Origin: Apostichopus japonicus
Taxonomy: Eukaryota; Echinodermata; Holothuroidea; Aspidochirotida; Stichopodidae
Assembly (NCBI RefSeq): GCF_037975245.1
Contig: NC_092561.1
Span: 19,587,508-19,651,507, forward strand
DNA: 64,000 nt
Direction: 5' to 3'
Of this stretch, positions 45,506 to 58,800 are shown one piece after another. The translations under genes were made by a program, and so were the position numbers. The notes beneath the pieces are model-generated. The model saw only the letters and a program-made list of their open reading frames with translations. It was not told the origin of the DNA and did no database searches. Every line of letters begins with the position of its first letter. Within the stretch, counting starts at the first letter, position 1.

Positions 45506-45629
45506 ACAACGGTTTGGAGGTTGAGCTCTTTATTACTCTTAATTGCTCACGAACGAGAAAGTATCAATACCACTTGTCCTCTAATAAATAATAATAATAA
45601 CCAAAAATGGATTCGTGCTGTACGGGATA

Positions 45630-46289
45630 CTCAACAACTCAACTATCCTCTTCGTGCCTTGTGGCACATAAGGCCATCACGCTCTGTTTCCACTTGTCCC
45701 TGGCTCGTGCACTTTCCCTTACCTCATTCCAAGTCTTCCACCCGCCTTGCTTTCTTTCTCTTTCCACTGTCCTCCTCCACGTTGTTTTTGGTCTGCCAAC
45801 TTTCCGCTTCCCTTCTGGCCGCCATGTCAGGGCAATCGTACAATGGTGATCATTTGGTTTCCTTAAAACATGACCAATCCAATTCCATCTTCTTCTTTTG
45901 ACTTCTTGACTTATTCTTGCAGTTTGGGTGTATTTATTGAGCTCATCCATTGAAATGATATTGGGCCAGAATATTTGTAGTGCCTTCTTCAAACACTGGT
46001 ATTGGAAGGAATCCAGTCTATTTTCATCACTTTTGTTCATTTTCCACGTTTCGCAACCATAAAGAAGTACTGGTCTTACCAAAGTTTTGTATAGCTTGAT
46101 TTTGGTTTTTCTTCCGTACTGTTTGGATCTCTGTATCTTGTTCAATTTAGTAAATGCAACTCTTGCCTTGTTTATTCTGCTATTCATTTCCCTCTCTCCA
46201 CCTCCTTCTTTGCTTACTATTGCTCCTAAATATGCAAATTCATTCACATCATCTATGTCATCCTCTTCTATTTTAACTGCATCCCTCTT
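45630..46289 (-). mobile_element. 5'-truncated non-LTR retrotransposon, reverse transcriptase C-terminus
   Basis: The minus strand encodes about 215 residues matching the end of LINE reverse transcriptases: EFAYLGAIVSKEGG, RINKARVAFTKLN, LVRPVLLYGCETW, RRRWNWIGHVLRKP and GRPKTTWRR. The stop is followed almost at once by a GTTGAG-rich tail, so the 3' untranslated part is very short, as in RTE-like elements. A 12-base direct repeat, ctgtacgggata, flanks the insertion (45618-45629 and 46290-46301) and is a good target-site duplication. The frame is open from 46247 to 45639, so the copy is fairly young. Clade assignment is tentative. Confidence 0.8.
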
Positions 46290-46753
46290 CTGTACGGGAT
46301 AAGTTCATTGAAAATGATATTCCGGTGACTGAGGTTTATTGTTTACAAAACAAATTACCAGAAATGTTCTTCATATTAGGTCGGAACTACTTCCAAGAAA
46401 CATTTTGTATCACGGTTAGGCCTACACATTTGTGTTTCATTTCTTTCATGAATGTATCTGTACCTCATTTTGTCACGCACATGAGGGGGTGGGGGTGGGG
46501 GGGGGGGGGGGGTTGAGGGCGTATGTGATATGGCCCAATACTTTTCCTCCTCCCCCCCCTCCAGGATTCGACACTTTCACTTCCCCTTGCAACTTGTGGA
46601 GGTAGCCTACTTGTGGATTGTGATACAGTATAGTGGCGCCCAGTCACATTGGTTAGGTCATTTACATCACATCGACAAAAAGAATTATTATATTAAATAT
46701 AGAAAATAATAATGGAGCGATGTTTGAAACATTATGTCTGCCAAATGTCAATA

Positions 46754-47422
46754 CAAGGGCGGCGGAACCGGGGGGCACAGGGGGCACGTGCCCCCCCCCC
46801 CCCACTTTTCCTCAGGTTAAAAATGTGCCCTTTTTCTACATAAAAATTGAGGTGTCTCAAGTTAGCAAGAGGCCAGGGAACCAGAATGAACACTCGGGAA
46901 GGGCCGTTTCCGGCCATCTGAGGGGTTTGTAAAACCAAAAATTTTCTTGAACGCTCCGCGCCAACCGATGGTGGCGCTCCGCTCAGATAATCCTGCATAC
47001 AACTTTGCAAATCCTGGCTACGCCCCTGACTTTTTATGAATTTCAGAGGGTCAAACTCAAAGCTATTTCGAATGGGAAAAAATTTGTTAAGATATTAACA
47101 AGAAATAAACTCTAATTCGAAGGATATCTACATTAGCAACTAGCATGATTTCACCTCATTTTGTCTCAAAAGAAAACTTGTTCCTTGTATCCCAATTTAC
47201 ACATTGGTTATTGCAGTGCTAGTATGCATATTTTCCTTAAAGGGGGAGGGGGGGTGGCGGGACGTTGATAGAGTGATGTGTATACGCAAATAAGTTAATG
47301 CAATAAGAGTTATAAAGGGTACTAAATATAACGCTGCATCAGTCCAATCGAATTTCTGCAAAGTGCCCTTTGATGTCGGTGCCCCCCCCCCCCCCAGATT
47401 GAAAGTGCTTCCGCCGCCCTTG
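46754..47422. mobile_element. Non-autonomous hAT-like element with 8-bp target duplication
   Basis: The ends are perfect 14-base inverted repeats (CAAGGGCGGCGGAA). They are flanked by identical octamers tgtcaata at 46746-46753 and 47423-47430. An 8-bp duplication and CA-starting ends fit the hAT superfamily. The 669-bp interior has poly-C/poly-G runs and no transposase. Confidence 0.75.
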
Positions 47423-48009
47423 TGTCAATATATATAACCGCGTGGGAATCGCGTTCGTATTGTTTTCTCAAACCACTATTCTGCTAAATGAGAGTGCTGA
47501 CATTACACTTAACCTTTCAAAACATAAAGTGTTATCGTTATCATGTAGTCTAAATAACATGAGATTGGAATTGATTGTGATTTTGGAAATATTGCCTCTA
47601 ATAGAAAACACCTACTGAGTAAGTGGTAAAACGTTGTTGCCATTGATCGTGTTTCTACCGGAGGGCTTTACCTTTCACCCACTTTCAAGTGTATAAGCTT
47701 ATTCCCTCGGTATCCCACGGAGTATGACGGTGTGTTAGCGTATCAACATAAATATATAGAGTATAAATTGTTTGTTTTTCTTAGTCCCTGGGTGAGGGTT
47801 CTGGAACTCCTGTCGTCCGGTTCTGTTTTCAATATGATATAGTACTACGTCGTGTTAGGTTCTTATCATATCGACATTCAATAGTCTTATCAGTGTAAAG
47901 GAACTGTGCGCTTTTAGCAAGAACGGAGGTTAGAAGTTCGTCAAAGCACGTTCATTTTGCTGTCCACATTTTGAAGAAAGCCTTAAAGCCTAAGTCGTTA
48001 AAATTAAAA

Positions 48010-48412
48010 ATGGAGTTAGACGAAGCTTTGGAGGCCGCTAAGCCTCTAGGTAGGACACAACTTATGATTTTATTAGCATCTATGTTAATGAATATGGAGA
48101 GTGGATTCTCAGTTTTGAGTAATGTTTTTCTGGCCAAGACACCGCCATATCATTGCGCAAACCATTCCGGTTTTTCCCTGGAAGAGAGTGTTCCATTCAT
48201 AGATGGTTCTTATTCAACCTGTGAGGTTTATTCCGATCCTGTCCATAGCAACGACACACAACCATGCAATATGTGGTACTTTGATACAGAAAAGGCGGGA
48301 AAATCTGTTGTATCAGATGTAAGTATCAAAATAAAACGATATAGTACGTCCAAGTCGATATAATTCGCAGGTAACAGAATTAGAATAAAGTTTAACTCTT
48401 TAAATATGTATG

Positions 48413-48482
<70 letters not shown>

Positions 48483-51400
48483 AATGGGTCCGGCCTCCAT
48501 TGGGATTCAAACCCGAGATTTCCGCTTAATATGCGCACACACACGAACGCACATCTTTGTAGCCTACACGATGGCCATAAGCCACATGCAGTGTTCGAAC
48601 GAGCCAAATTCGGCAATTCGGCTTTGTTAATTTACATATGAACCGCAAACATTTCTTTCGACATTTCTGATATGGAGTGATGCATTTCAGTAATTTGTAT
48701 TTTACCACCTCAATTAACGTCAGTGTGGAATGAAATGTACTATGGTTGCCTAGTTTTCCGAAAATGTTAACCTAATACAGGATGCTGTAAGCCTACCTCT
48801 TCACAGCAATTTAGTTCATTATTTTGCAAGAATAATATAGTTTACTTTTTGCTGTTCGCCTGACGTACTAATGATATGCTACTCACATTATAACTATTAA
48901 TGGTACTATAATTATTATTAAGGATTTGGTATTAAGTGATATCTAAGACATGAGCAATAGGTCGTTGTGTTTTATAAAGTTAATGTCTGAATTCGTGAAC
49001 ATGGAGTAATATTAATTTACTAAAATGAAGGTTTCCTACGTTATGCAGGTGCGATAGAGACAAAAAAAAAACATTCAATAAATTAAGGCACGGTCTTATA
49101 GGTTAATAAAAGAGCATAATGTCGTTATTCACGTAGTAGGAATTTATATTGACGATTGGCAGTGGTTTAAAATATCTTTTACATTCTGTGTTTTAGTGTC
49201 ATATCCTCTATCTACAATTTTTGTTGGCTCAACTACCTCGCGTTCGGTTGCTTGTTTCCTGATGAAATCTTATTTGCCATTTCCGCATGTTTTAAAGGGT
49301 GTGAAGACTCGCGCACAAAGAAACGTATTATGCCGGTAATCTGACCTAGTTTCGAATGAGGTGTAACAGAAGTGTTAGAAACCACCATCGATCCCAGAAA
49401 ATACGCACACAGCTTGCTACCGTCGGGAATTAGACACTAGTGTACAGTCAGTACATACAGATGCGGTCAATACCCACAGCACAGTGTACAGACGATACAG
49501 CGATGGACATCTCAGGTCCAGCTAAAGATAACAAGGTATCACGTTTTATTACTGTCTGCATTTTGTAGCGACAAGAAGAAAACTTCACTTGCAAGCAACG
49601 GAAAGTTAACTTTTTCAGATGGCCGCACGCAGTTTGGGGAAAGTCTTCAATGCCTTTAATGTAACACATTTGTCAGTTAAAAATGCTTCCAAATGTCCCT
49701 TAGGCTAGAGCAACATCGAAGCAGGCTCTGAAATAATATACCAACGAACACTTCCAGCACGTTGAAAGTGACAAGCTGTCAAGAAATAAACACTAATTTA
49801 ATATACGCTGTGAGCTATATGATACATTAGCCATATATCGAAAATTGTCTTTATTAAAATTGCAATTTGCTATATATAACCTTTGATATATCATCATTGT
49901 TACCATTACCAAGCCATGTAATATTCACATATTTAAAAACTCATCAATCTCACTTAACTATTAAACGATCTAACTTGTACAGAATTCCGGTAAGGTTGTA
50001 TATACTATACTTTCATAAATATCAAGTAGTTGGTGCGGAATTGACGGCACACAAAAACAAAACAAAACATTGAAGTTAGTTTTGTTCTACTGGAAGAATA
50101 CAATTTGGTAGCTCACGATAGTACATGAAAAGGAGTATTGACTTAAAAGAAACATGGGCAAGAATGCATATTATGACTTGTGATACGAGTAGTTGTCACG
50201 TCGTCGTAACAATTCTTCTTTGACCGAAAAGGTCAGGACAAGAAATGATGATTTATTAATTACGTGGGGGCAAACTTTAAAACAAGATGAACTATCACCG
50301 AGTAGTAATCATTCTTCAACTCTCACCGACTAAAGACAGTCTGCGAACCAATATGAATTTCACCATTTCTAAAGTGATGACACAAATGTCAAGCACTTCA
50401 AATTTAAATATACATATTTATTTATATATACATATATATATATAAATATGTATATATAAATGATTCAAAAATGATTCTGCTATTCGAAAGTTGGTTGATT
50501 ACTTTCTCTGGACTGTAGTTTGTAGTCAGTCGAGCAAATTAGGCATCACGAAAAGAAACAGACTCTATGTTTTGCAAACACGACTTGAATTGGTAATTGT
50601 TGGTACAGGTATTTCGATTACTTTCACGGGATATCATTCTGAATTCTAAACCAATTTGGTCCTATATACAAATAACTACCTAGTTACAACAAACTTTCTA
50701 ACGTTTACATACTCAAAACAAAAATAAATAATATATTTGCCAATTAGCAGTCCACCGTGTCTGTGATTTCTGAAGTCGGAAAACATCGACCAATTCAAGG
50801 TTGAATCCCGCCGTCTGAACAACATACATTTGACGGTGTCGTTTCCGTACGACATTGTGGAAGTACTAGTCGATTATATTTGTATAAAAAAACCTAATTA
50901 TAATACTGTTTGCGTTGAATACGTATCGACAATTTAATTATATATTCAAATTCAATATTTAACTCAAGTATACGTAGCCGTCTTCCATATTGATCACAGT
51001 AACTATTAAGAGCGTAATTTATTACAACGTTTCTAAGTTGCAAAAATGCAAAATGCAAATGTTTTGATTTCCACCAAAATATAAAAGCTGTAAAATTTAA
51101 AGTATGAACAAGATAAGCAGCTACCGGTTTGTTCGAGACCTTGTTGTGAAAATTAGGCCCACGAATTAAACCGATATTGGCTCCTTTCTTTGCTTCGATA
51201 TAAAGTTTGCACACCTTCTGCTTATCGCCCTACATAATGTTGGTAACGTTTTTATTCAAATTTAAGCTATCCGTTTTATTCAGCTACGTCACGTCATTCC
51301 CCCTTCCCCCACCTCCCGCCTTAAAATCATCCCCATTGATCCTCTGCCTACGCCCCTGCTGCTCTGGTAATAAACGGCTTCTAGAAATTATGCTTACTAA

Positions 51401-54400
51401 CATAGCTGTGTTGTTCTGCTGCCCCGCTTCTTCGGAACAAGACACAAGACCCCATCAAGCTCCCACCTCCTCTTGTGACGTAACAATCGACGCTAAAATC
51501 TCATCTGTTTCGAGAGAACTTAACAACTTGAAATATACTTTTGTTTATTGTTATATGTTATTCTTTCAGTGCGCCATAAGAGTCTTTTTGATGGAAACGG
51601 GCGTATTTGATTGCTCGTTATTATTATTATGATTATTATGATTATTATTATTATTAACCTTATTCACCTTTATTCTTTTCTGATGTTTAGTGAATTAAAT
51701 CTTGCCATTGTCCATTTGCATCTAACCAGTACTCGGTCAGACCTTTGCCAATTGTTCAAGTTGACTTCATTTATTCGTACTGTACTCTTTTCGTTATATT
51801 GTAGTGGGACCTTGTCTGTGCCCGGGATTTCCTACCAGGAGTCGGTCAGTCTTTAATACTTGCCGGATTTGCAGTGGGATCTATTCTCGGAGGACCAGTT
51901 GCTGACAAATATGGAAAGAAACCAACGCTATTGATATCTTTGGTGATTTTCAACGCGGTGGGACTTTCAGTTTCATTATCTCAAGGTTTCATCGCATTTG
52001 GTATTCTTCGATTCCTAATGGGAACAATATTTAAGGTAGATACATACCATTAACTTTGCCATTTTTATAACATAATGCTGAAAACGACATAATGTAAACC
52101 ACTGGCGGGAGGGTGGAGGAGGGCTACCACGGTGTAGTCTGAATCAAAGTTGGATAGATAATAGCTTAATCAATGTTTTCGAATAAAGCAGAATCTTAAC
52201 GAAAAGTGTGAAACACAGCAGGTAACAACAAGGCACACAATGCATTAAAGTAATAATCCGGTAGAATTTATTATTAGTTGAATACAAAATGTTAATACCT
52301 TTTTCCTAGCTCAAGATATCATGGATAACATGTGGATAACATGTGGATAGCATGTGGATAACATGTGGATAACATGTGGATAGCATGCCTTGACTGGCTA
52401 AACCATCCCGTACTGTAATAGTGGAACACAATAGGTGGTCTGTGAAGTCAGCTTGACATATTGTCTTCAAAAAACTCTATACAACCGCATTTAAAAGTTT
52501 ACGCTTGAGTTGTACTTGGTAGGCGATACATTTAGAATGTTTTCCTGTATTTAGAATCTCATCAAGCGGTGCCGTACCTCCTTTACTCCAAACACATAAC
52601 TAGTACAGTACATAGGCCTACTGGTGCCACCTGCAACACATGTAACTACTGTTCATGTCCCACAACCGTGCATCAGTAATTACTGCTTTGTGTTCGTAAA
52701 TACGGTAACACGTGTTACAGGTGGCACCAGTAGTTACTGTACTAGCTATGAGTATCGGCTACCTTGATAAGGGATGACAGCGCCTTGTTTTTTTTTTAAA
52801 ATCTACTTTCTACAGGCAGTTCGAATACCTCTTATAAACCTGATGTTTGAATATTTGGTTCCTCGATACCGTTCCTTGGTGGGAATATTACCATTCATTA
52901 TGGGATCTGTAGGATTGGTCATTATGTCAGGAATTGCTTATCTGGTCAGAGATTGGAGATACCTAAACATAGTCTTGATGACACCGACTCTCTCGATGAT
53001 GATATTTTCATGGTAAGACTTTTACAACGTTTTATACCAGACTTTGACTTGAGAGAGCGTGGTGGCCAATTGGCTAAGGCGTCGGACTCGTGATCCAAGG
53101 ATTGCTGGTTCGATTCCTGCCTAGTTCATTACGTTGTGTCCTTGGGCAAAATGCTTTATCTCACTTGCCTCTCTCCGCCCAGGGGTTAAATTGGTACCTG
53201 TGAGGTAACTTGTCATTGGGCGCAGTATATAACTTCTGCCGACTGGAGGGTTTGTCTCTGGGACAGGTTATCATTGACCAGGGTAATTTAACGTCTGTAA
53301 AGCGCTTTGAGACCTATCGCTTGGTCTAAAGCGCTTTAATAAATAAATAAAAAGAAGCAAATTGATGATATGAATGATAGCAAACTTATTTGTTACATAT
53401 TTCATATAGACACGTCATATAAGATATACGATTGTTCAAGAGTACCTTCTGCAATTCAGTGAGTGAGCACGTTAAAACAATAATTGCACGTTACAACAAT
53501 AATTGCAGTACTGCCAAAAACTTTTTCCCAAAAATATATTCGTTTTGGTACAGCATTGGCGCTCAGATGGAATCGGCTGTCTTAGAATGAATTTTAAATG
53601 ATGCTATGGCTGAAATATTATCACATTTGTATTCAAGGCTTTTACCAGAATCGATCCGTTGGTCTCTGTCTCGAGGGTACATTAAAAAAGCCGAAGAAAC
53701 GATGCAGAAGGTGGCGGCGTTCAACAAAGCTAAAGATTTTCCATTGGTCGTGTTTGATGATCAACATCCAAAACAAGAAGGCAACTCGTCAGAAAATGTC
53801 AGTGATGACGAATCCCAAGAGAACTGCAAAAGCAAGTCCTTAGAAGGGTTTCGTTTCATTGCTCAACTTTTTCAACCCCCAACATTGACTGTATCATTAG
53901 TTCTCAGTTGGGCATGGTAAGCCATTAAATGTGGTATAACATTAACAATTTGCAACCATAATCAACACTTTGTTTCTTGATTAAATATTCATAAAAATAT
54001 TAATAATAATCACATAATCATGACAAAACACGTTTTTGCCTATAAGATTGGCCCATTCGCAAAGATGGAACAAATAAAAATTTCAAACAAACACGGTGTC
54101 TTATCAAGCAACCCTATCAAAACATTAATCGGACATATACGTGGGCACATACATTCATATTATTTCGTTCTCAACTCTACATTATAATATACGCTGGAAT
54201 ATGTATTTTACGAAATCACCTTGCTTAGTACCATTACGAAATGGTTGTCAGCAGAGCGAGTCGCTCTAAAGAGCAACTTAGCAAAAGGGCTACTCTCGAG
54301 TCGCTGCTTCGGTGGTAATTGAATCCATAACTGTTATGAATCAAGCACAGTTGTTTTCTGTGTAAGCTACATAGTTTTCACGTATGGAGGTCAACACATT

Positions 54401-55830
54401 TGATCGTGCATGCGTCCGATTCATGTTTTATTGGGATTGATGTCATAAGAACAGCAATGCCTTTGGTTTTGAGGTAGCTCGATCTCTACGACGAGGCCAA
54501 AATGTTGACAAAAAATATCTTCATAATTGTTTGATTATTTAGCCGGTACTCATAGCTGGTACAGTAACTACTGTTCATGTCCCACAACCGTGCATCAGTA
54601 ATTACTACCTTGTGTTCGTAAGACGGTAACATGTGTTACAAGTGGCACTGTAACAAATGCAAATCTGTTAACTTGTGAGATGAAGTAAAAGAGGTACGGT
54701 ACCGCTTGATTCTAGTTCACACCTCTCTTTAAATCACGCCAATTCGTCATCCCGAGAACAAAAAAAGGTTATATTCGGGTCTATCCATATGCCTACTTAT
54801 AGCATAAGACGACTAGATACGACTTCATTGTAGAATCGCGTATTAATGAACTGGGACAAAACGGTTTGTGCCGCAACTACTACCACATTCGTGCATCATA
54901 CTAATTGTGTTTGTAACTTGGTTACTTGTGTTACAGGACCTGAACAGTAGTTACTGTACCAGCTATGAGTATCTAGTGGATTAATAAGCAGACCATCTTA
55001 CCACAAATGATGGTAGAGTTAGGGATCGGTTAGTTCGTACATCTAACGGAATGTATATTGACAATTTATAATACAGAGAATTCGAGCAGTTTGAAGTTGA
55101 ATAATTGCATACTACGTCGAATGGAGAGTATCATCATTGTTATCAAGTCAGTGGTCAGATAAAAGAAAAAAACGCAGAAGAAAAAGAGCACGTTTGCGAA
55201 TTTGAACATCCTACACCAAGCTGTACTTTTTCCTTGTTGGTTTTAGGCTCACCTGCACACTAGTGTACTTCGGATTTGCATTGACCACCGGATCACTGGC
55301 TGGAGATCCGTACCTTAATTTCTGTCTGAGCAGCCTGGTAGATATTCCTGCTGCTTTGGTCTCTCTGTTTCTTATTAAAAAGTAAGTAACTATAAGGATA
55401 AGATGCAGAAATCCTCTCATCTATACTTTAAATATGGCATTTTTTTAAAACTTGAACACACTACTAATTTGCATAAACATTTGTTGTATATTATACCTCT
55501 CTTTCAGTTTGAGACTCCGAAATGCTGATAGTTTTATGCAGGTAGTTTAGTAGGATGTATAACTCAACTCATATTGGGTTCCACATTTGAGACATTTGGA
55601 ACACAAGAGTTTAAATAATATAAGGACTCGTTATATTTTCATCTGATTCAATTTTTATTAAACTTTGGTTATGTGGCTATTTTATATTATTTACACCGGA
55701 TTTCTCTACTTGACAACGAGTTTATATTTGTCATCAGAATCGGAAGTTTGGTCCCTCTCATCGCTGGTTTGGTATTAGCAGCTGTTTTAATGATTCTGAT
55801 TATTATACTGCCATTTGCAATTGGTAAGCA

Positions 55831-55888
<58 letters not shown>

Positions 55889-58800
55889 CTTAACATTTTG
55901 TTCTTCTTGCAGTGCGATGTGAAGTGTTTACTGATCAGAGTCAAATTATTTCAAGTGTCTCGTAGAAGTACCATCGATCAGTTTTTACTTCTTTGTTTGA
56001 TTTTCTCTGTTCGGCTTTGGTATTTATCTCCTCACATTATATACTAAGGGTGATATTTATTCCTTATCGCAGCCGATTCACACAGAGATTACAGTAACTA
56101 CTGTAAATCTAAAGTTTTGTACCACAGTAAATACTGGATCGTACTGACAAATCTAATAAATCGGTAGCATGTGCTATTAAGTTTACAGTAAGAACTGAGG
56201 ATATTTGTAATTCCAACTAATACCAAGCAACTGGATTTGCGGGAATAACACAAATCCTCAGTTCTAACTGTAATCCTAATAGCACATGCTACTGAATTAT
56301 AGCACGATTCAGTTTTTACTGTGGTACAAAACTGTAAGATTTACAGTTAGTAACTGTGTTCTCTATGTGTATCGGGTGCTAATCGACACGTTGTGGAAGA
56401 ATGGTATTGAAGTTGCTGCGCATTTTACAACCGTTGTGGTGCTAAAAATCGCCTAAGTTGTTGGTGTCACGAGATTCTTCTGAATCCGTAACCAATTTGG
56501 ACTTGACTTGAATTTTGTGTCTTTCCGTCTCGCCGATAGATATGAGTCTATGATAATGACTTCATAGGGTCAAATTGCAAAGGTCAAATGTCATTGACCG
56601 AATCTGAATTATCAATGGCCTTAACCTGAAGGCTCACAACTTGCACATACATGGTATGCAGATACAGATTGGTGAGTGCAAGAGCCTTTTGAATTGGTTG
56701 AAGTTAAAGGTCAAATGAGGTCAACAGATGCCAAAAGTCTGAAAGCAAATTAAACCTACAATCAATCTGTGAATTATACAATGCTATGGTTTCCTTTTGG
56801 TATACGTTTTTTGTCCAAATTCAGTTCAGTTTAGGTTTTGAAGAGACTCTATAGGTCTTCAAAAAAGCAGAGAGACATCCAGAAAATTAAATCTGCTGCA
56901 AAGAGTTGATAGTCTTGCCTTAAAGGCATTGAAGACTCACCCCGTGCCGCTCTCTGAAAAAGTTAACTTTCCGTTGCTTGCAAGTGAAGTTTTCTGCTTG
57001 TCGCTACAAAATGCAGACAGTAATGAAACGTGATACCTTGTTATCTTTAGCTGGGCATGAGATGTCCATCGCTGTATCGTTTGTACACTGTGCTGTGGGT
57101 ATTGACCGCATCTGTATGTACTGACTGTACACTAGTGTCTAATTACCGACGGTAGCAAACTGTGTGTGTATTTTCTGGGATCGATGGTGGTGTCTAACAC
57201 TTCTGTTACACCTCATTCGAAACTAGGCCAGATTACCGGCATGAGACGTTTTTTTGTGCGCGAGTCTTCACACCCTTTAAGCACACTGAACGGTCCCTAT
57301 CAGTGTACTCCCATTGTTCTCCCCTTGTGTGCAAAAGTGTGCAAAATTGGTTCAAGGGATTCACAGGTTATCTCAAATGGTCTCAAAAGTTGCCATTTTC
57401 TCTGTGGTTAATACTAGACGACTTTTGCTTTAGTAGTAAGTTGTGAAAATAATTCAAAGTGTACAAACAATGTCATGTAGAGCTATCATTTACTAATAAC
57501 AAGTATTAAAGGGATGGTTGTTGGCAGAACTGATTGCTAGCTCAAAATTGTTAAAAGGAAATGTCCTGTTATTTTGGAATAAAAATTCTACACTATAAAA
57601 TCCTTACTATTGTATTAAATGCTTGATACCCACAAGGGAGTGCTGCAAACAAGAGCTAGAAAGCGCCTATCTTTTCTGGTTCTCACTTATTCTTGACAAA
57701 AAAAGTTAAACTCACTTGCTCTACATTAGTCAGCTAGGTATTTGGAATTTTAAGCAAATTGTACGGGCAAGGAATCACAAAGGCTATCTGTTGTTTTTTG
57801 TTTGTTTTTGTTTACTTTCAACCAGTTGACAAAGATGTACTTAGTGGACTGCTGACCACCCTTGCGTTGATGGGTAGATTCAGCATAACGTTGGCTATTC
57901 CGCCAATGTTCTTACTCATGAGTGATCTTTTCCCAACACCGATCAGGTAAGGTGTCTTCAAATAGATGGTGCTAATCATCTTTTGAGATTTAAAGATTTT
58001 AAACATTTTAAACATGAAACAAGCTACAACGTTCACAATGTGATTAGCCCCTTCGACACTGAAATTAGAACCTTGTTCCTAATTTGGTGCTTTAATGTTA
58101 TTACATATTGGAAAAACAAATGATATTCCTAGTCGACTAGGTTTTGACGCAACACGTTTGCACTTGTTCGTACTTTAGCATATGTTTTCTTAGAATAATT
58201 TAGGCCTTAGCAGCCCGCTTCCCCCTCCTCTCAAAAAACAAAAAAACACATAGTGTACAGCACATTAATATACAACATTTATTTGTCCATAGAAACTCTG
58301 GTACCTCTCTTGTTCAGCTCATTGGTAACATTGGTAGTTTATCAGCGCCGTTGGTTATCTACATGGTAAGTTGATAAGTCTTCTTAACTTTTCATTATTC
58401 TCATAAAAATCGTGGTTTACAAATTTAAATGGAGCTTTTTAAATTAAGCTAATTACTAGAAATCAGTAATATCTGTACTGCTAGTTTTGATTGAAAAGAA
58501 CTAATTGACATTAGATTCCGGATAGGCTATATAGTATCATGCACTGATAGTCTTCAGATGACAAAGACTGACTAGCCTTGAGTGATTAAATGACGTCAAA
58601 CTAACAGAGGGCCAGGCAGAATCTCAAGGTCACAAATAGTGACGATGCAATGCCTCAGTTGTTAGTCACGACTGAGAATTCATTTTGAAAAGGCATACTA
58701 GATAAAGCAGCTAAAAATTGCAGTTGTGTGTTTGATCAGAGGCATGCATTAAATATTTATGTCCAAGATATTGGCACATCGTTTTACTAGTCCATACGAG

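Larger units (their letters stand above)
39607..48009. other. Divergent intergenic region between gene A and the SLC22-like gene
   Basis: The two genes point away from each other, so both promoters should lie here. I see no intact gene. The region holds a LINE 3' fragment (about 39870-40190), a 0.45-kb direct duplication (41244-41960), (TA)n arrays, two further LINE fragments (44057-44420 and 45630-46289), a fold-back element (45273-45505) and a hAT-like element (46754-47422). Confidence 0.6.

Noticed and set aside
47971-48009. Upstream in-frame extension of the SLC22-like protein
   Set aside because: It would need a TTG start; the ATG at 48010 fits the family N-terminus.
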